DNA of 64,000 nucleotides from UBA1422 sp041752735 (lineage in GTDB: Bacteria > Bacillota > Clostridia > Peptostreptococcales > Anaerovoracaceae): assembly GCA_041752735.1 (NCBI GenBank), contig JBGSVW010000034.1, positions 27,955 through 91,954 on the forward strand, read 5' to 3'. The notes under the pieces were generated by a model, which did no database searches, was not told the DNA's origin, and saw nothing but the letters and a program-made list of their open reading frames with translations. The number at the start of each line of letters is the position of its first letter. Position 1 is the stretch's first letter. The position numbers were made by a program, and so were the translations under genes. This document shows, piece by piece, positions 60,842-64,000 of the stretch.

Positions 60842-62599
60842 TTACTCGGCGGTGTAAATTGCTTCGCCGTGGAAGATGGTGCTAAGTACCAGAGTCTTGT
60901 CGATATCAAGTGGATTGATTTCGAACAGGTTCTGATCCAGGACTGCGAAGTCTGCATACTTGCCCACTTCGATGGAACCGGAGATGTCATCTCTGAAGTT
61001 CTGATAAGCCGCATTGATGGTGAAGGACTTAATCATGTTTTCAAGAGAAACTCTCTCTGTTTTGTCCAACAACCAGGTGGGATCATCCATATCGGTGATG
61101 TCATCCACGCCATAGTATTCAGCGTTGTTCAAGTTTCTGGTTACGCCAACTTCCATAGCCCAGAATGGGTTGTTGAAAGGAGTGACAGGATGGTCGGAAG
61201 AGGAGACCAATACAGCGCCTGCATCAATGAAGGACTGCATGGGATACTCTGATTCCGCACGTTCGGTTCCCAATAAGGGCTGGTCAACTACTTCCCACCA
61301 GTAAGGTTCTTTGAATGCCCAGTAGGGCTGCAGGGAAGCAATGATGTTCAGTTCGCCAAATCTGAGAATGTCTTCATCGGCAACCAGCTGGTTATGGGTG
61401 ATGACGTTTCTGAAATCTTTTCCTTCATTCTCGGCCTGTGCAAATTCAAAAGAGTCCAGAGTTTGTCTTGTCGCTGCATCGCCAATGGAATGAACGTGAA
61501 TCTGGAAATCGTTTTCCAGTCCATAAGCAAAGGCGTTTTTCATGTTTTCAGGTGTCCAAAGAGGTGCACTGACAAAATCTGTTTTGCCGGATTCTGCTGT
61601 GTAGGGCTCCAGTAGATATCCTGTAACGCCTTCAATAACGCCATCTGCAAAGAATTTCAAGCTGGTGTATTTGAAGGTTTCTGTTCCATAATTTGCACGT
61701 TTTTCTACGGCCGCATCAATCTGCGGTTTGAAATCCTTGTTGGGATCCATAACCGTATTAGAAACAACATACATCATCAGTTCGCCTGCCGCATCCAGTT
61801 CCTGCAGTACGTCTTTGTTGGTGGTTGCTGTAATACCGGTGGTCATGTCGGTCAGGCCAACATAGCCCAGAGAAACCTGATAGTCAACAAAGGCTTTGTA
61901 ACCTTCGATAAACTGCTCGTCAGTGAATTCATGGGCAGGAATTAATTCCTGGGCCAGTTCTTTCAATGTTCCCCAAAGTTCGCCGGTGTCTGTTTTTTCA
62001 ATGGTTCCGCCAGCAGGAGGAACGGTGTCTTTTGTGATTTCGCAGAACTCAAACCCTGCGCTGTTCATCCAAGCCACATGACCGTCATAAGACATGATAA
62101 TCATAGGTTTGTCTGTGATGGCATCCAGGCGTTCTTTGGTGGGGCCTTTGGCCACTTCCTGACCGGAAAACGCACCGATGGAAAATCCGGAGCCGTAATA
62201 AACGTCCATGTCAGGATTAGCTGTTACATAATCCGTGATGGTTTGGATGGTTTCCGCTTCGGAAAGCACACCATTCAGGTCTATCTCGAATAAAGAGGTC
62301 ATCATAGTTCCCGGTGCATGAAGATGGGAGTCGGTCATGCCGGGCATCATGAATTTTCCATCCAGATCAGTGACCACGGTTTTGCTGCCCACATAGGCTT
62401 CCACATCCGCTGCACTACCTGTAAAAATGATTTTTCCGTCTTTTACGGCAACTGCTTCCACAAAGGTGTCGTTTTCATCGGCGGTATAAATCGAGCCGTT
62501 TGTCCAGACTGCATCGGCTTTATCCGTGCCGCAACCGGTCAGTGTTCCCACGGCGAAGATCAATACCAGCGCCATGGTTATTAGTACACGCTTTTTCAT
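60842..62599 (-). CDS. Lipoprotein amidohydrolase (YtcJ-like)
   Basis: Predicted 585-aa metal-dependent amidohydrolase exported as a lipoprotein: signal MKKRVLITMALVLIFAVG with lipobox TLTGC (C23). The catalytic barrel shows GKFMMPGMTDSHLH (HxH), QIHVHSIGDAAT and NVITHNQLV. The YtcJ group hydrolyses amide bonds of unknown natural substrates. It stands alone with its own terminator; extracellular location next to the hydantoinase cluster suggests scavenging of amides. ATG 62599 follows GGGAGGG. Confidence 0.92.
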   Translation of the reverse strand: MKKRVLITMALVLIFAVGTLTGCGTDKADAVWTNGSIYTADENDTFVEAVAVKDGKIIFTGSAADVEAYVGSKTVVTDLDGKFMMPGMTDSHLHAPGTMMTSLFEIDLNGVLSEAETIQTITDYVTANPDMDVYYGSGFSIGAFSGQEVAKGPTKERLDAITDKPMIIMSYDGHVAWMNSAGFEFCEITKDTVPPAGGTIEKTDTGELWGTLKELAQELIPAHEFTDEQFIEGYKAFVDYQVSLGYVGLTDMTTGITATTNKDVLQELDAAGELMMYVVSNTVMDPNKDFKPQIDAAVEKRANYGTETFKYTSLKFFADGVIEGVTGYLLEPYTAESGKTDFVSAPLWTPENMKNAFAYGLENDFQIHVHSIGDAATRQTLDSFEFAQAENEGKDFRNVITHNQLVADEDILRFGELNIIASLQPYWAFKEPYWWEVVDQPLLGTERAESEYPMQSFIDAGAVLVSSSDHPVTPFNNPFWAMEVGVTRNLNNAEYYGVDDITDMDDPTWLLDKTERVSLENMIKSFTINAAYQNFRDDISGSIEVGKYADFAVLDQNLFEINPLDIDKTLVLSTIFHGEAIYTAE

Positions 62600-62729
62600 T
62601 TTTCCCTCCCTAACAATACGTCTGCGACCCCAGGTCACAGAATTGATTTCCCAGCCAAGACCTCACACGGCTGGAACTATTTGAATATTTTCACAATTCA
62701 AATATACCGTGATTCAACTTTGTGGTCAA

Positions 62730-62766
62730 GAAAAACCTCCCCCGGATTTGCGCCTAGGGAGGTTAT
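62730..62766 (-). terminator. Terminator of the M50-like protease gene
   Basis: On the - strand AACCTCCC / GGGAGGTT form a stem with a 15-base loop and TTTCTT behind. Confidence 0.8.
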
Positions 62767-62809
62767 GTTTGATTATCGGCAAATTAGTTCTAATTTGTCA
62801 GCAAAAATG

Positions 62810-63991
62810 TTATAGCAGCATCTGCTGCGCTAGGGCATTGACTTCCGCCAATTTGCAGTCCACCAAGCCCATGGATTCCCACTCGCTTGAGATTTCTCCA
62901 TCGTTGGGATAGGTCTCGCAGGCTTTCTTGAAACGCTCCAGCGCCACCGCTGCCTTGCCTTCGTCTCGGTGATAAAGCATGGCCATGGCGTAATGAAGGC
63001 GCTGGCGGTGAGGATAAGAATCTGTTGCTTGGATATACCGCTGAATTTCCGGCGTAAAGAGTCTTTCTACCCGATCCAGACGACCTTCTCCGATGAGCTC
63101 CAAAAAAATGGATTCGCACAAAAGCTCATATCTATAAATCTGTAGTGTGCCGGATCCGTTTCGTAAAATTTCAGCAGCCAGGTCTGCAGCTTCCTGCAAT
63201 CGCCCAGTATCCACAAGATAGTTGAAACGATATACCCCAAGGGCGGCTTGAAACGTATTGTTATAATCTGGTTTGGCATCCATCTGAAACCACTCTTCAG
63301 GCATGTCACGAAATTGACCGCCACGATTGATGATGGCCATCACATCTAAGAGCAGCCAAAGAATCCTCCTGGCTTCGGGGTCTTTGCCCAGGTGGGCCAA
63401 ATTCCATCCATCATTGGCAACGCCACCAATAATCATAGGGACCAGGTTTGTGACGCCGCAATAAATGCCGGCAACAATAAGCGGGTGCAAAACTAACAAA
63501 ATCCAGACCAGATTCGGACTATCAGATAAGGTCGACCCACCGGATGATACGGAAGCTGCAACAATAATCGGGATACTTATGGCGATGCAAATCCCGGCAA
63601 TAATCAGGTTGGTCAGACCCCCGGCCAGATTAAATAATCGAAAAGGGTAATCCGGTCGGAAGGGTTGTGGTGGCGCCATAAGGCACTGACCGCCGGTGCC
63701 CACCATCTTGAATTTCTTTCGAAGGTACTTGCCGTCCCGCTTCACAATCATAATATTGAACACCCGGAAGGATGCAAATTCGTAACCGCTGAGCAATCCG
63801 CCGATCAGGTGACCCCCTTCGTGGGCGATGATGTGAAATATGAAAGCGACGGCAATCATAAGGATGTAGATGACTACATAGGCAATCATTCCCAAAACGG
63901 GGGGATTCGCCAATTCTAATATTAGGATTAACCCGAAGGCCGACAAGCCTGCTGCCAATACCGTTGTCCATATTTTATGAAACCGATCCAT
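62810..63991 (-). CDS. M50-like membrane metalloprotease with C-terminal helical repeat domain
   Basis: Predicted 393-aa membrane protein. The second hydrophobic segment carries a zinc motif HEGGH (HExxH, about residue 57) in FIFHIIAHEGGHLIGGLLSGY, with further membrane segments up to about residue 195. The rest (about 200-393) is soluble and helical, resembling tetratricopeptide-type repeats (YAMAMLYHRDEGKAAVALER). Site-2 proteases of the M50 family have this kind of zinc-in-membrane site; the second conserved aspartate motif may be the NDGW segment. Substrate unknown. The start has GGAGG just upstream; the window ends 9 bp beyond. Confidence 0.82.
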   Translation of the reverse strand: MDRFHKIWTTVLAAGLSAFGLILILELANPPVLGMIAYVVIYILMIAVAFIFHIIAHEGGHLIGGLLSGYEFASFRVFNIMIVKRDGKYLRKKFKMVGTGGQCLMAPPQPFRPDYPFRLFNLAGGLTNLIIAGICIAISIPIIVAASVSSGGSTLSDSPNLVWILLVLHPLIVAGIYCGVTNLVPMIIGGVANDGWNLAHLGKDPEARRILWLLLDVMAIINRGGQFRDMPEEWFQMDAKPDYNNTFQAALGVYRFNYLVDTGRLQEAADLAAEILRNGSGTLQIYRYELLCESIFLELIGEGRLDRVERLFTPEIQRYIQATDSYPHRQRLHYAMAMLYHRDEGKAAVALERFKKACETYPNDGEISSEWESMGLVDCKLAEVNALAQQMLL

Positions 63992-64000
63992 TTATCCTCC

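Overview
The window looks like a piece of chromosome from an anaerobic, amino-acid-fermenting Firmicute of the class Clostridia. The evidence is a lysine 2,3-aminomutase, pyruvate and branched-chain 2-oxoacid:ferredoxin oxidoreductases, a Na+-pump decarboxylase remnant, sigma-54 regulators, strong AAGGAGG-type ribosome sites and a CIRCE element. The genus cannot be fixed from this window. No rRNA, tRNA, insertion sequence, CRISPR array or prophage was seen.

Layout. (1) 0-8 kb holds amino acid fermentation: a thiolase and a class III aminotransferase on +, then kamA, a sigma-54 activator and an APC permease on -. The activator's N-terminal half resembles the lysine-fermentation enzyme 3,5-diaminohexanoate dehydrogenase. 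kamA has a near-consensus sigma-54 promoter. (2) 8-20.3 kb is mostly housekeeping: guaB-guaA, a TRAP transporter (dctPQM), metY-metA and CIRCE-controlled groES-groEL, with a repeat-rich 0.6 kb gap downstream of groEL. (3) 20.6-33.2 kb is a long - strand run: pyruvate:ferredoxin oxidoreductase, a four-subunit 2-oxoacid:ferredoxin oxidoreductase, a P-loop ATPase, a branched-chain aminotransferase and two acyl-CoA synthetases, one fused to an HTH-cupin regulator. Together they could turn branched-chain amino acids into acyl-CoAs, acids and reduced ferredoxin.

(4) 33.4-50.3 kb is accessory DNA with signs of decay and possible defence functions. It holds a MazG-like protein, a chimeric nuclease ORF, a DUF6994-like protein, an orphan antitoxin with a toxin remnant, a frameshifted decarboxylase beta subunit, an alarmone-hydrolase-like HD protein and a vWA protein. 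It also holds a compact four-gene operon (coiled-coil protein, RecQ-like helicase with a long coiled-coil extension, membrane-anchored coiled-coil protein, macro-domain protein). I consider that operon the best candidate for an undescribed system. Several microproteins and a broken arginine-deiminase-family gene follow.

(5) 50.3-64 kb returns to catabolism: an APC permease and iron-containing alcohol dehydrogenase behind a second sigma-54 promoter with a distal palindrome, then a Fic-hydantoinase-M20 amidohydrolase-sigma-54 regulator-D-aminoacylase operon joined by stop/start overlaps, a lipoprotein amidohydrolase and an M50-like membrane protease.

Two sigma-54 activators and at least two strong sigma-54 promoters suggest that amino acid and amide catabolism here is switched by substrate-sensing enhancer-binding proteins. 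All functions are read from sequence motifs by eye; no database search was run.
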